64,000 nt of DNA, taken from NCBI GenBank assembly GCA_963732415.1, contig CAVSZK010000019.1:124001-188000 (forward strand). The letters run 5' to 3'. The stretch is from RPQJ01 sp963732415. Lineage in GTDB: Bacteria; Pseudomonadota; Gammaproteobacteria; Steroidobacterales; Steroidobacteraceae. Made by a program: the position numbers and the translations under genes. Under the pieces are notes generated by a model. The model had not been told where the DNA came from. It did no database searches and worked only from the letters and a program-made list of their open reading frames with translations. This document shows, piece by piece, positions 1-7,428 of this stretch (its first letter is position 1; every line of letters starts with the position of its first letter).

Positions 1-2
1 CG

Positions 3-440
3 TCCGGGCTCATGCTCGGCGAGCAGCTGCGGCTTGGCAGCGGTGAACTGAAGACCGGTGGGTTCCGGCGCAGCTCGATCCTGGCCGACGCGCTCGAGGC
101 ACTGTTCGGCGCGGTCTACCAGGACGGCGGCTTCGACGCAGCGCATGCGGTGATCGAGCGCCTGTTCGCCGGCCGGCTGGCGCAACTGCCGGAGGCGCGC
201 GACCTCAAGGATCCCAAGACGCGACTGCAGGAGCTGCTGCAGGGCCGCGGACGACGGCTGCCGGTGTACGCTGTCGAGGAGGTGGGCGGTGAACCGCACG
301 AGCACTGGTTTGTCGCCAGCTGTGAAGTCGAGGAACTCGGCCTGCGCGAGCGGGGCGAGGGGACCAGTCGTCGTCGTGCCGAGCAGGCCGCCGCCGAGCG
401 GGTGCTTGGACAGTTGTCCGAAAGAGGGCTGGATCGATGA
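3..440 (+). CDS. rnc: Ribonuclease III, C-terminal part (5' end outside window)
   Basis: Ribonuclease III cleaves double-stranded RNA in rRNA and mRNA processing. The frame is open to the left edge, so the N-terminal catalytic half is missing. The visible part begins in the end of the RNase III domain: LADALEALFGAVYQDGG carries the conserved second acidic D and E of the active site. A double-stranded RNA-binding domain follows, from DPKTRLQELLQ to the end, with the typical GEGTSRRRAEQAAAERVL final helix. The stop overlaps the era start as ATGA, which indicates translational coupling. The rnc-era-recO order is standard for Gammaproteobacteria. Identification is secure. Confidence 0.96.
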   Translation, partial: SGLMLGEQLRLGSGELKTGGFRRSSILADALEALFGAVYQDGGFDAAHAVIERLFAGRLAQLPEARDLKDPKTRLQELLQGRGRRLPVYAVEEVGGEPHEHWFVASCEVEELGLRERGEGTSRRRAEQAAAERVLGQLSERGLDR

Positions 441-1393
441 CGGGCAAGGATGACATTGGGACTTCTGTCGAGCATGGCGCGGTATCGACTGGCGAGCCCC
501 TTGCCCGATGCGGCTTTGCGGCGCTTGCGGGGCGGCCCAACGTCGGCAAGTCCACGCTGCTGAACGCATTGCTTGGCCAGAAGGTCAGCATCGTTACCGC
601 GAGGCCTCAGACCACCAGGACGCGCATCCACGGCATCCTGAACCGTCCCGGCATGCAGATCGTGTTCGTCGACCTGCCGGGTATCCACGCCAAGCAGCCT
701 CGTGCGATCAATCGCTACATGAACCGCACGGCGCTTTCGTCGCTGGCCGACTCGGACGTGAACCTGTTCGTGATCGAGGCGCTGCGCTGGACCGAGGAAG
801 ACGAGCGCGTACTCGGCGAACTACGCACCGCGGGACGGCCGATCCTGCTGCTGATCAACAAGGTGGACCGCGCGCAGCCGCGCTCGCGGCTGCTGCCGTT
901 CATCGCCGAGATCTCGTCGAAGGCGGATTTCGCCCAGGTGGTGCCGCTGTCCGCCTTGAAGCGCAAGAACATCGACGCGCTTCCGGAACTGATCGCCGGA
1001 TACTTTCCGGAGTCGCCGCTGCTGTTCCCGGGCGACCAGGTGACCGATGCAAGCGATGCTTTCATGGCGGCGGAAATAATCCGCGAGAAGCTGACGCGCC
1101 GACTGCAGGAGGAGGTGCCCTACGGCCTGGTGGTCGAGATCGAGGGCATGGGCCAGGCCGAGGACGAGCCCGGCAAGCTGATAGTCCAGGCGGCGATCTG
1201 GGTCGAGCGCACGGGCCAGAAGGCGATCGTGATCGGCAAGGGCGGCGAACTGCTTAAGGAAATCGGACGCGCGGCGCGCCTGGACCTCAAGCATCACTTC
1301 GGACGCCCGGTGCACCTGGAGCTGTGGGTCAAGGTCCGCGAAGGCTGGTCAGATGACGTGGCGGCGCTGCGCGCGTTCGGGCTCGAGTCGTGA
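437..1393 (+). CDS. era: GTPase Era
   Basis: Essential GTPase that binds the 3' end of 16S rRNA during small-subunit maturation. The 318 residues show G1 GRPNVGKST (32-40), G3 DLPG (79-82) and G4 NKVD (141-144). A C-terminal KH domain contains VIGKGGELLKEIG (265-277). The N-terminus is about 20 residues longer than in E. coli Era and low in complexity. The chosen ATG overlaps the rnc stop and lies behind GAGGG, so it is well supported. The stop overlaps recO. Normal length and intact motifs indicate a functional gene. Confidence 0.98.
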   Translation: MTGKDDIGTSVEHGAVSTGEPLARCGFAALAGRPNVGKSTLLNALLGQKVSIVTARPQTTRTRIHGILNRPGMQIVFVDLPGIHAKQPRAINRYMNRTALSSLADSDVNLFVIEALRWTEEDERVLGELRTAGRPILLLINKVDRAQPRSRLLPFIAEISSKADFAQVVPLSALKRKNIDALPELIAGYFPESPLLFPGDQVTDASDAFMAAEIIREKLTRRLQEEVPYGLVVEIEGMGQAEDEPGKLIVQAAIWVERTGQKAIVIGKGGELLKEIGRAARLDLKHHFGRPVHLELWVKVREGWSDDVAALRAFGLES

Positions 1394-2136
1394 GCGGCGC
1401 GGCAAGGCGCGTGCAGCTCGAACCCGCCTTCCTGCTGCACCACTACCCATGGCGCGACTCGAGCAGGATCCTTGAGCTGCTGACCCGTGAGCACGGGCGC
1501 GTCTCGGTGTTCGCGCGCGCGGCTCGGCGCGGTGGATCATCGCTGCCCGCGGCGCTGCAGCCGTTTGCAGAACTGCTGGTCTCCTGGACCGCGCGTGGCG
1601 AGGCCGGCCAGCTCACCGGTGCCGAACGGGTGCGTGCCGCGGCGCCAATCGAAAGCGACCGGTTGATGAGTGCTTTCTACGCCAACGAACTACTGGTGAA
1701 GCTGTTGCCGCGCCACGATCCGCACCCGGAGCTGTACGACGCGTACGCGACGCTGCTCACCCGTCTGGCCGATCCCGCCGAGCGGCAGGCCCGCGTGCTT
1801 CGCCTGTTCGAAAAGCGGCTGCTGGAGGAGCTCGGCTGGGGCCTGTGCCTGGAGACCGAAGCCGCGGCCGGGCTGCCGATCGAGCCTGGCTGCTGCTACC
1901 GCTATCGCATCGATGGCGGTCCGGAGCTCCTCGACGGTGTGGCCGAGGGAAGCCTGGTATTTTCCGGCGCGTCGCTGCTGTCGCTGGCTCGCGACGAGCT
2001 GCACGAAGAGCGCAGCCTGGGCGACGCGAGGCGACTGCTCAAGGCGGCGCTCGAGCAGTGCCTCGACGGCCGGCCGCTGCGCACCCGGGAGGTGATGATC
2101 GCTATGCGCGCCCACGGTGGCGCGCAGGGAGGTTGA
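1390..2136 (+). CDS. recO: DNA repair protein RecO
   Basis: RecO works with RecR to load RecA on SSB-coated gaps in the RecF pathway. The 248 residues begin with the typical OB-fold segment (EPAFLLHHYPWRDSSRILEL, then VSVFARAARRG). A helical C-terminal domain follows. No zinc-finger cysteine set is visible, as in the E. coli-type protein. The GTG start overlaps the era stop (GTGA). Position between era and pdxJ is the usual gammaproteobacterial arrangement. Confidence 0.95.
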   Translation: MSGAARRVQLEPAFLLHHYPWRDSSRILELLTREHGRVSVFARAARRGGSSLPAALQPFAELLVSWTARGEAGQLTGAERVRAAAPIESDRLMSAFYANELLVKLLPRHDPHPELYDAYATLLTRLADPAERQARVLRLFEKRLLEELGWGLCLETEAAAGLPIEPGCCYRYRIDGGPELLDGVAEGSLVFSGASLLSLARDELHEERSLGDARRLLKAALEQCLDGRPLRTREVMIAMRAHGGAQGG

Positions 2137-2139
2137 ATC

Positions 2140-2892
2140 GTGCTTACCCATCCGCTTCGACTCGGCGTCAACATCGATCACGTGGCGACGCTGCGGCAGG
2201 TCCGCCGCGCGAGCTACCCGGACCCGCTGTTTGCGGCGCTGCTCGCGGAGCAGTCGGGCGCCGACAGCATCACGCTGCACCTGCGCGAGGACCGTCGCCA
2301 CATCCAGGACAACGACGTGACGCGCATGCGCGAAGCGCTGCAGACACGCATGAATCTCGAGATGGCCGCCACCGAGGCGATGCTGCGCTTCGCATCCGAG
2401 ATCCGCCCGCAGGACTGCTGCCTGGTGCCCGAGCGTCGCGAGGAACTCACGACCGAGGGCGGGCTGGACGTTGCTGGGCAGGTCGACCGGCTGAAAGACT
2501 GCTGCGCGGGCCTCGACGACGCCGGCATCCGCGTGTCGCTGTTCATCGACCCGGAGCCCGAGCAGCTCGAGGCGGCACTGGAGTGCGGCGCACCGGTAGT
2601 GGAACTGCACACTGGCGCCTACGCCGAGGCCACGGGGGAACGCCAGGCGATGGAACTGATGCGGATTACGGAAGCCGCGCGCTTCGGTTCGCGCATCGGG
2701 CTCACGGTCCATGCCGGCCACGGGCTCCACTACCACAACGTGCAGCCGGTCGCCGCGATCCCGGAGATCGTCGAGCTGAACATCGGCCACTCCATCGTCG
2801 CCCGTGCAATCGTCGACGGCATCGGTCCCGCGGTGCGCGACATGAAGGCCCTGATGGATGCGGCGCGCCGCGGTCTCAGGGTTTCGGCCTGA
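2140..2892 (+). CDS. pdxJ: Pyridoxine 5'-phosphate synthase
   Basis: Last step of the DXP-dependent vitamin B6 pathway: condenses 1-deoxy-D-xylulose 5-phosphate with 3-amino-2-oxopropyl phosphate to pyridoxine 5'-phosphate. The 250-residue TIM barrel opens with LGVNIDHVATLRQVRR. It contains the expected ITLHLREDRRHIQDNDV, LFIDPEPEQLEAA, VELHTGAYAEA, VHAGHGLHYHN and ELNIGHSIVARA blocks. The GTG start lies seven bases behind GGGAGG, three bases after the recO stop. The gene is complete and sits in the rnc operon. Confidence 0.98.
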   Translation: MLTHPLRLGVNIDHVATLRQVRRASYPDPLFAALLAEQSGADSITLHLREDRRHIQDNDVTRMREALQTRMNLEMAATEAMLRFASEIRPQDCCLVPERREELTTEGGLDVAGQVDRLKDCCAGLDDAGIRVSLFIDPEPEQLEAALECGAPVVELHTGAYAEATGERQAMELMRITEAARFGSRIGLTVHAGHGLHYHNVQPVAAIPEIVELNIGHSIVARAIVDGIGPAVRDMKALMDAARRGLRVSA

Positions 2893-2900
2893 GCGGGCGC

Positions 2901-3290
2901 GTGATCTTCGGCATCGGAACCGACGTCGTCCGCCTCGATCGCATCGAGGCCGTCTATGCGAACCACGGCGAGCGTTTCGTGCAGCGGCTGCTGATGCCTC
3001 AGGAAGAGGCTGCGTTTCGCAGCTACAAGCGTCCGGTGCGATTCCTGGCGATGCGATTCGCTGCCAAGGAGGCCATCGTCAAGGCGCTGGGCACCGGTTT
3101 CGCGCACGGCGTATGGATACGTGACGTCGGCATCGCGCCGAATGCCTGGGGCCGGCCCGAGGTGATCTGGTCCGACCGTGGCCTCAAGGTTCGTGACGAG
3201 CTCGGCGCCGGGGACGGGCACGTGACGCTCACCGACGAGGCGGGCCTCGTGGTCGCCGTGGCAGTACTCATGCGCAGGGGGGCATCGTGA
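2901..3290 (+). CDS. acpS: Holo-[acyl-carrier-protein] synthase
   Basis: Transfers 4'-phosphopantetheine from CoA to the serine of acyl carrier protein. The 129 residues are the normal length. The GIGTDVVRLDRIE N-terminal metal-binding Asp motif and the RFAAKEAIVKALGTG motif with the second acidic ligand are both present. The GTG start is inferred from family alignment, because the open frame extends far upstream through pdxJ without homology. The stop overlaps the GTG of the next gene. Confidence 0.95.
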   Translation: MIFGIGTDVVRLDRIEAVYANHGERFVQRLLMPQEEAAFRSYKRPVRFLAMRFAAKEAIVKALGTGFAHGVWIRDVGIAPNAWGRPEVIWSDRGLKVRDELGAGDGHVTLTDEAGLVVAVAVLMRRGAS

Positions 3291-4075
3291 CCATCAGTAA
3301 CGTGTTCGCATTCGACATCGAGACGGTTCCGGACGTCGAGTTCGGCCGCCGCCTGTACGGGCTCGACGGCCTGTCCGACAAGCAGGTCGGCTACGTCATG
3401 CAGACCCGGCAGCGCGAGCAGACGGGCTCCGAGTTCTTGTCGCTCGAGCAGCAGCGGATCGTCGCGATTTCCGTCGCGATGCGCACGCGCGACGGTTTCA
3501 AGGCATGGAGCCTGGGCGAGGTGTCGTCGCCGGAGGCCGAGCTGGTCAGCCGCTTCTTCGACGGCATTGCGCGCCATAGCCCCACGCTGGTGAGCTGGAA
3601 CGGCAGCGGCTTCGACCTGCCGGTGCTGAACTACCGGGCGATGCGTCATCGAGTGCAGGCCCATCGCTACTGGGAGACCGGCGACGAGGACCAGTCGTTT
3701 CGCTGGAACAATTACCTCGGTCGGTTTCACTGGCGCCACATCGACCTGATGGACGTGCTCGCCGCCTACCAGGGCCGCAGCCGCGTCGGTCTAGACCGCA
3801 TGGCACAGCTCATCGGTCTGCCGGGCAAGCTCGGCATGTCCGGCGAGGGTGTGTGGGACGCGCACATCGAGGGCCGCACCGAGGACATCCGCAATTACTG
3901 CGAGACGGACGTCATCAACACCTACCTGGTCTACCTGCGCTTCGAACTGATGCGCGGCCGGCTGACGCCGGAGGAGCACGATCGCGAGTGCGGCATCGTT
4001 CGCGAATGGCTCGGCGGCGCGGGCAAGCCGCACCTGGCGGAGTTCCTGGCGGCCTGGCCTGGCGATTTCACGTGA
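3287..4075 (+). CDS. PolB-like 3'-5' exonuclease
   Basis: Stand-alone DEDDy-type exonuclease of the family resembling the proofreading domain of B-family polymerases (DNA_pol_B_exo2). It is 262 residues long. Exo I is FDIETVPD near the N-terminus, Exo II is WNGSGFDLPVL, and Exo III is YCETDVINTYLVYLR with the Tyr/Asp pair. No polymerase domain is attached. The GTG start overlaps the acpS stop, so it is probably the last gene of the rnc-era-recO-pdxJ-acpS operon. The biological substrate is not known to me; a repair or DNA-processing role is inference. Confidence 0.85.
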   Translation: MTISNVFAFDIETVPDVEFGRRLYGLDGLSDKQVGYVMQTRQREQTGSEFLSLEQQRIVAISVAMRTRDGFKAWSLGEVSSPEAELVSRFFDGIARHSPTLVSWNGSGFDLPVLNYRAMRHRVQAHRYWETGDEDQSFRWNNYLGRFHWRHIDLMDVLAAYQGRSRVGLDRMAQLIGLPGKLGMSGEGVWDAHIEGRTEDIRNYCETDVINTYLVYLRFELMRGRLTPEEHDRECGIVREWLGGAGKPHLAEFLAAWPGDFT

Positions 4076-4141
4076 GCAATCGGCACGTGCAATCTGCGCC
4101 GGCCGGTGTGAAGTGGCGCTTGCCATGACGACTTGCCCGGC

Positions 4142-5452
4142 ATGAAGCGCCTCAGCGTCGCGCCGGAGGAGGCGGACATCGTCGATCTCTCGCACGAGGG
4201 GAAAGGCGTCGCCAAGTTGGAGGGCAAGGCAGTTTTCGTCGCGGACGCGCTGCCCGGTGAGCGTGTCGTAATGCGTCGCGTGGGCCGGCACCGGCGCTTC
4301 GACGAGGCGGTGCTCGAGCAGGTGCTTCGCTCGAGCGCAGACCGCGTGCCGGCCGAGTGCCCGCACTTCGGGCTCTGCGGTGGCTGTGCGCTGCAGCACC
4401 TCGCACCTGCGGCGCAGATCGCGTTCAAGCAGGCACAGCTGATCGAGAACCTGGCCCGGCTGGGCGAAGTTGAGCCTGGGCGCCTGCTCGAACCGTTGAC
4501 CGGACCAGTTTGGGCCTATCGCCGGCGAGCGCGGCTGGGCGTCAAGCTGGTGCCGAAGAAGGGCCGGGTGCTGGTCGGCTTCCGTGAGCGCAGCGCGCCC
4601 TATGTCGCCGACCTGCACGAGTGCCGCGTGCTGGTGTCGCCGGCCGGAGCGTTGATGGATCCGCTTGCGGCGCTGGTCGCGCGCCTCTCGATCGCCTCAC
4701 GCGTCCCGCAGGCCGAGCTTGCAGTCGCCGACGACGCCTGTGCGCTGGTCTTGCGCGTGCTCGACGAGCCGTCCGCGACGGACCTCGAGTTGCTTGCGGG
4801 TTTCGAGCAGGAGTACGCGGTACGCATTTACCTGCAGCCGGGCGGCATTGAGACCATCCGGCCGCTGGGCGCCGCACTGGAGCCGCTGCACTATTCGCTG
4901 CCTGCGTTCGGCCTGCGCATCGAGTTCGAGCCTGCGGACTTCATCCAGGTAAATGGCGCACTGAACCAGGCGATGGTCAGTCGTGCCGTCGATCTGCTCG
5001 ACGCCGGCGCCGGGCACCGCGTGCTGGATCTGTTCTGTGGCCTTGGCAACTTCTCGCTGCCGCTCGCGACCAGGGCGGGGCAGGTCGTTGGCATAGAGGG
5101 TGAACAGGGGCTGGTCGAACGCGCGCGAGGCAACGCCGAGCGTAACGGACTCGTGAACACTTCTTTCCATGTATCCAATCTGGCGGCGGACATGAGCGAG
5201 GCGACGTGGGCCAGGGGCGGATACGACCGTGTGCTGCTCGACCCGCCACGTGCCGGCGCGCGCGAGGTGCTGCCGGTGGTAGGTGAAAGCCGTGCGGCGC
5301 GCGTCGTGTATATTTCCTGCCACCCGGGCAGCCTCGCCCGGGACGCGGGCATCCTGGTGCGGGAGCACGGATTCCGCCTCGCGGCGGCCGGGGTCATGGA
5401 CATGTTCCCGCACACGACGCACGTCGAGGCGATGGCGGTCTTCGAACGGTGA
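4142..5452 (+). CDS. rlmD: 23S rRNA (uracil-1939-C5) methyltransferase RlmD
   Basis: SAM-dependent methyltransferase of the RumA/TrmA family. It starts with a TRAM-type beta-barrel (VDLSHEGKGVAKLEGKAVFV). A four-cysteine iron-sulfur site follows, with three Cys in CPHFGLCGGC and the fourth in LHECRVL. The catalytic domain has LDLFCGLGNFSLPLA for SAM, DPPRAGAREVL, and VYISCHPGSLARD with the nucleophilic Cys. A TTG nine bases upstream is in frame, but the ATG gives the usual MKR-type start. RlmD is preferred over TrmA because of the TRAM domain and the Cys cluster. Confidence 0.93.
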   Translation: MKRLSVAPEEADIVDLSHEGKGVAKLEGKAVFVADALPGERVVMRRVGRHRRFDEAVLEQVLRSSADRVPAECPHFGLCGGCALQHLAPAAQIAFKQAQLIENLARLGEVEPGRLLEPLTGPVWAYRRRARLGVKLVPKKGRVLVGFRERSAPYVADLHECRVLVSPAGALMDPLAALVARLSIASRVPQAELAVADDACALVLRVLDEPSATDLELLAGFEQEYAVRIYLQPGGIETIRPLGAALEPLHYSLPAFGLRIEFEPADFIQVNGALNQAMVSRAVDLLDAGAGHRVLDLFCGLGNFSLPLATRAGQVVGIEGEQGLVERARGNAERNGLVNTSFHVSNLAADMSEATWARGGYDRVLLDPPRAGAREVLPVVGESRAARVVYISCHPGSLARDAGILVREHGFRLAAAGVMDMFPHTTHVEAMAVFER

Positions 5453-5515
5453 GGCGATGTCGGTACTATTCACAGGCTGCGCTGGCCACCCGATGAAGCC
5501 GTTGCAGGAGCCGTC

Positions 5516-6559
5516 ATGACGCTCGGCCCGGTGATGGTGGATGTTGCCGGCGGCGCGCTGAACGACGAAGACCGGCGTGTACTCGCGCATCCGCTGGTCG
5601 GGTCGGTGATCCTGTTCACGCGCAACTTCGAGAATGTCGTGCAGCTGACGGAGCTCGTCCGCGAGATTCGTTCGATCCGGAAGCCGCCGCTGCTGGTCAC
5701 CGTCGATCACGAAGGCGGGCGTGTGCAGCGATTTCGAAGCGGGTTTACGGTCCTGCCGCCGCAGCGATCGATCGGTCACGTGTATGACCTCGATCCCGAC
5801 GCGGGGCGGCGCCTTGCGTGGCAGTGCGGCTGGCTGCTGGCCGCGGAACTGCGCGCCGTCGGCGTGGACATGAGTTTCGCGCCCTGCGTAGACCTCGACT
5901 ACGGCGTGAGCGAGGTGATCGGCGATCGTGCCTACCACCGCGACCCGGAAGTGGTCGCAACGCTGGCCGTCGCCTGCATGCAGGGCATGCGCGCCGCGGG
6001 CATGACGGCGGCGGCCAAGCACTTCCCGGGGCATGGCGCAGTGGTGGCGGATTCGCACAAGGCGCTGCCGGTGGACCGCCGCACGCTGGCGGAACTGGGC
6101 GAGGACCTGCTGCCTTACCGCCGGCTGGTGGCCAACGGCCTGGCCGCGATCATGGTTGCACACGTGCTGTTTCCAGAGGTGGATGAGGCACCCGCGGGGT
6201 TTTCGCGGCGCTGGATACAGCAGGAACTCCGTCACGGGCTAGGATTCACCGGTGCGATATTTTCCGACGATCTCAGCATGGGTGGCGCCGCAGTTGCGGG
6301 CTCGGTGCCGGAGAGGGCGCGGCGGGCGCTCGCCGCGGGCTGTGACATCCTGTCGGTCTGCAATGACCGGGCTGGCGTGTTCGCGACACTCGAAGAACTG
6401 GAGGGCGAATCGGATCCACTGAGCCAGGTCCGGCTGGTGCGCCTGCATGGCCGACCGGGTCCGGACTGGGATTCGCTGGTGGCGGGCGAGCGCTGGGGGC
6501 AGTGCAGGGCTGCCGTGGATCACTGTCGTGACGCCCCGAGCTTGCAGCTGGACGCCTGA
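5516..6559 (+). CDS. nagZ: Beta-N-acetylhexosaminidase
   Basis: Cytoplasmic glycoside hydrolase family 3 enzyme that removes GlcNAc from 1,6-anhydro-muropeptides during peptidoglycan recycling. The 347 residues contain VDHEGGRVQRF, AAKHFPGHGAVVADSHKALP (substrate loop with the family's catalytic His/Asp) and IFSDDLSMGGAAV with the nucleophilic Asp. A GGAG Shine-Dalgarno six bases before the ATG fixes the start. No signal peptide is present, consistent with the cytoplasmic recycling enzyme. Confidence 0.95.
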   Translation: MTLGPVMVDVAGGALNDEDRRVLAHPLVGSVILFTRNFENVVQLTELVREIRSIRKPPLLVTVDHEGGRVQRFRSGFTVLPPQRSIGHVYDLDPDAGRRLAWQCGWLLAAELRAVGVDMSFAPCVDLDYGVSEVIGDRAYHRDPEVVATLAVACMQGMRAAGMTAAAKHFPGHGAVVADSHKALPVDRRTLAELGEDLLPYRRLVANGLAAIMVAHVLFPEVDEAPAGFSRRWIQQELRHGLGFTGAIFSDDLSMGGAAVAGSVPERARRALAAGCDILSVCNDRAGVFATLEELEGESDPLSQVRLVRLHGRPGPDWDSLVAGERWGQCRAAVDHCRDAPSLQLDA

Positions 6560-6577
6560 CAGGCGATAAACTCTCGC

Positions 6578-7420
6578 ATGAGCACGACGGACCCGACACT
6601 GCCCGCCGACATTCTGCGCCACGCCCCCGACGGCATCCTGGTCGTCCAGGGCAGTCCGCCGCAGATCCATTACGCCAACGAAACGCTGGCCGCGCTGCTG
6701 CAGATTTCGGCCTCCGAGCTGGTCGGGCAGAAACTCGAAGTACTCGAGGTTGAGGCACCGCTGGATGCGACCGCTACGGCCGGCTGCGGTGCGATGCGTG
6801 TGCAGCTCAGGCGCGCGGACGGCACGGCCATCGGCTGCGAGCGCTGGGCGGTACTGCTGCCGGACGGGCGGCTGGCGATGTACTACCGGCCACTGCAGCG
6901 GGTCGTCGCAGGCACGGCCATCGACCGGTCGAATGGCCTGGCCACTGCCGAGCACCTGCTCGAGACGCTGCGACGCGACTGGTCCATCGGGCAGCGCGAC
7001 GGCCGCGCGATAACGCTGCTGAGGTTCGACGTAGACGGATTCCGCGAGTATCGAGAGGTATTCGGCCAGGGCGCGACCGACAACGTACTGCGGCAGATCG
7101 GCAGGACCATTGCCGCGACCATGCGCAGGGCCAGCGACGTGGTGGCGCGTTTCGGCGACGACGAGTTCGTGGCGCTGGGCGTCGCGATGGAGCCGCCGAG
7201 CGCGAATGCTTTCGCGGAGACCATCCTGGGCCGCATCCGCGCGCTGGCGATCCACCACCCGCGTTCGCGCACCGGTCGTTTCATGACGATGAGCGCGGGG
7301 GTGGTAACTGCCGTACCGCCGCGGGGCCGTGACTGCGAGGTGCTGCTCGAGGCGGCGCATCGCGCGCTCGAGCGCGCCAAGCATGCCGGTGGTAACCGGG
7401 TCGAGGACGGGGCGATCTGA
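6578..7420 (+). CDS. PAS-GGDEF protein with GDDEF active-site variant
   Basis: Probable c-di-GMP signalling protein of 280 residues. An N-terminal PAS-like domain spans roughly residues 8-120 (APDGILVVQGSPPQIHYANE). A GGDEF domain follows from about residue 140: LLRFDVDGFREYREVFGQ, then RRASDVVARFGDDEFVAL. The signature is GDDEF, with Asp where the second glycine normally sits. The inhibitory I-site RxxD (RASD) is kept five residues upstream. There are no membrane segments. Diguanylate cyclase activity is plausible but not assured; a c-di-GMP-binding or regulatory role is the alternative. The gene converges on mfd with an 8-bp gap. Confidence 0.8.
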   Translation: MSTTDPTLPADILRHAPDGILVVQGSPPQIHYANETLAALLQISASELVGQKLEVLEVEAPLDATATAGCGAMRVQLRRADGTAIGCERWAVLLPDGRLAMYYRPLQRVVAGTAIDRSNGLATAEHLLETLRRDWSIGQRDGRAITLLRFDVDGFREYREVFGQGATDNVLRQIGRTIAATMRRASDVVARFGDDEFVALGVAMEPPSANAFAETILGRIRALAIHHPRSRTGRFMTMSAGVVTAVPPRGRDCEVLLEAAHRALERAKHAGGNRVEDGAI

Positions 7421-7428
7421 TTTTCGGC

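Noticed and set aside
1845..2900. N-terminal extension of acpS through recO and pdxJ
   Set aside because: The frame is open, but homology to AcpS begins at the GTG at 2901. The upstream translation is Arg/Gly/Pro-rich shadow.
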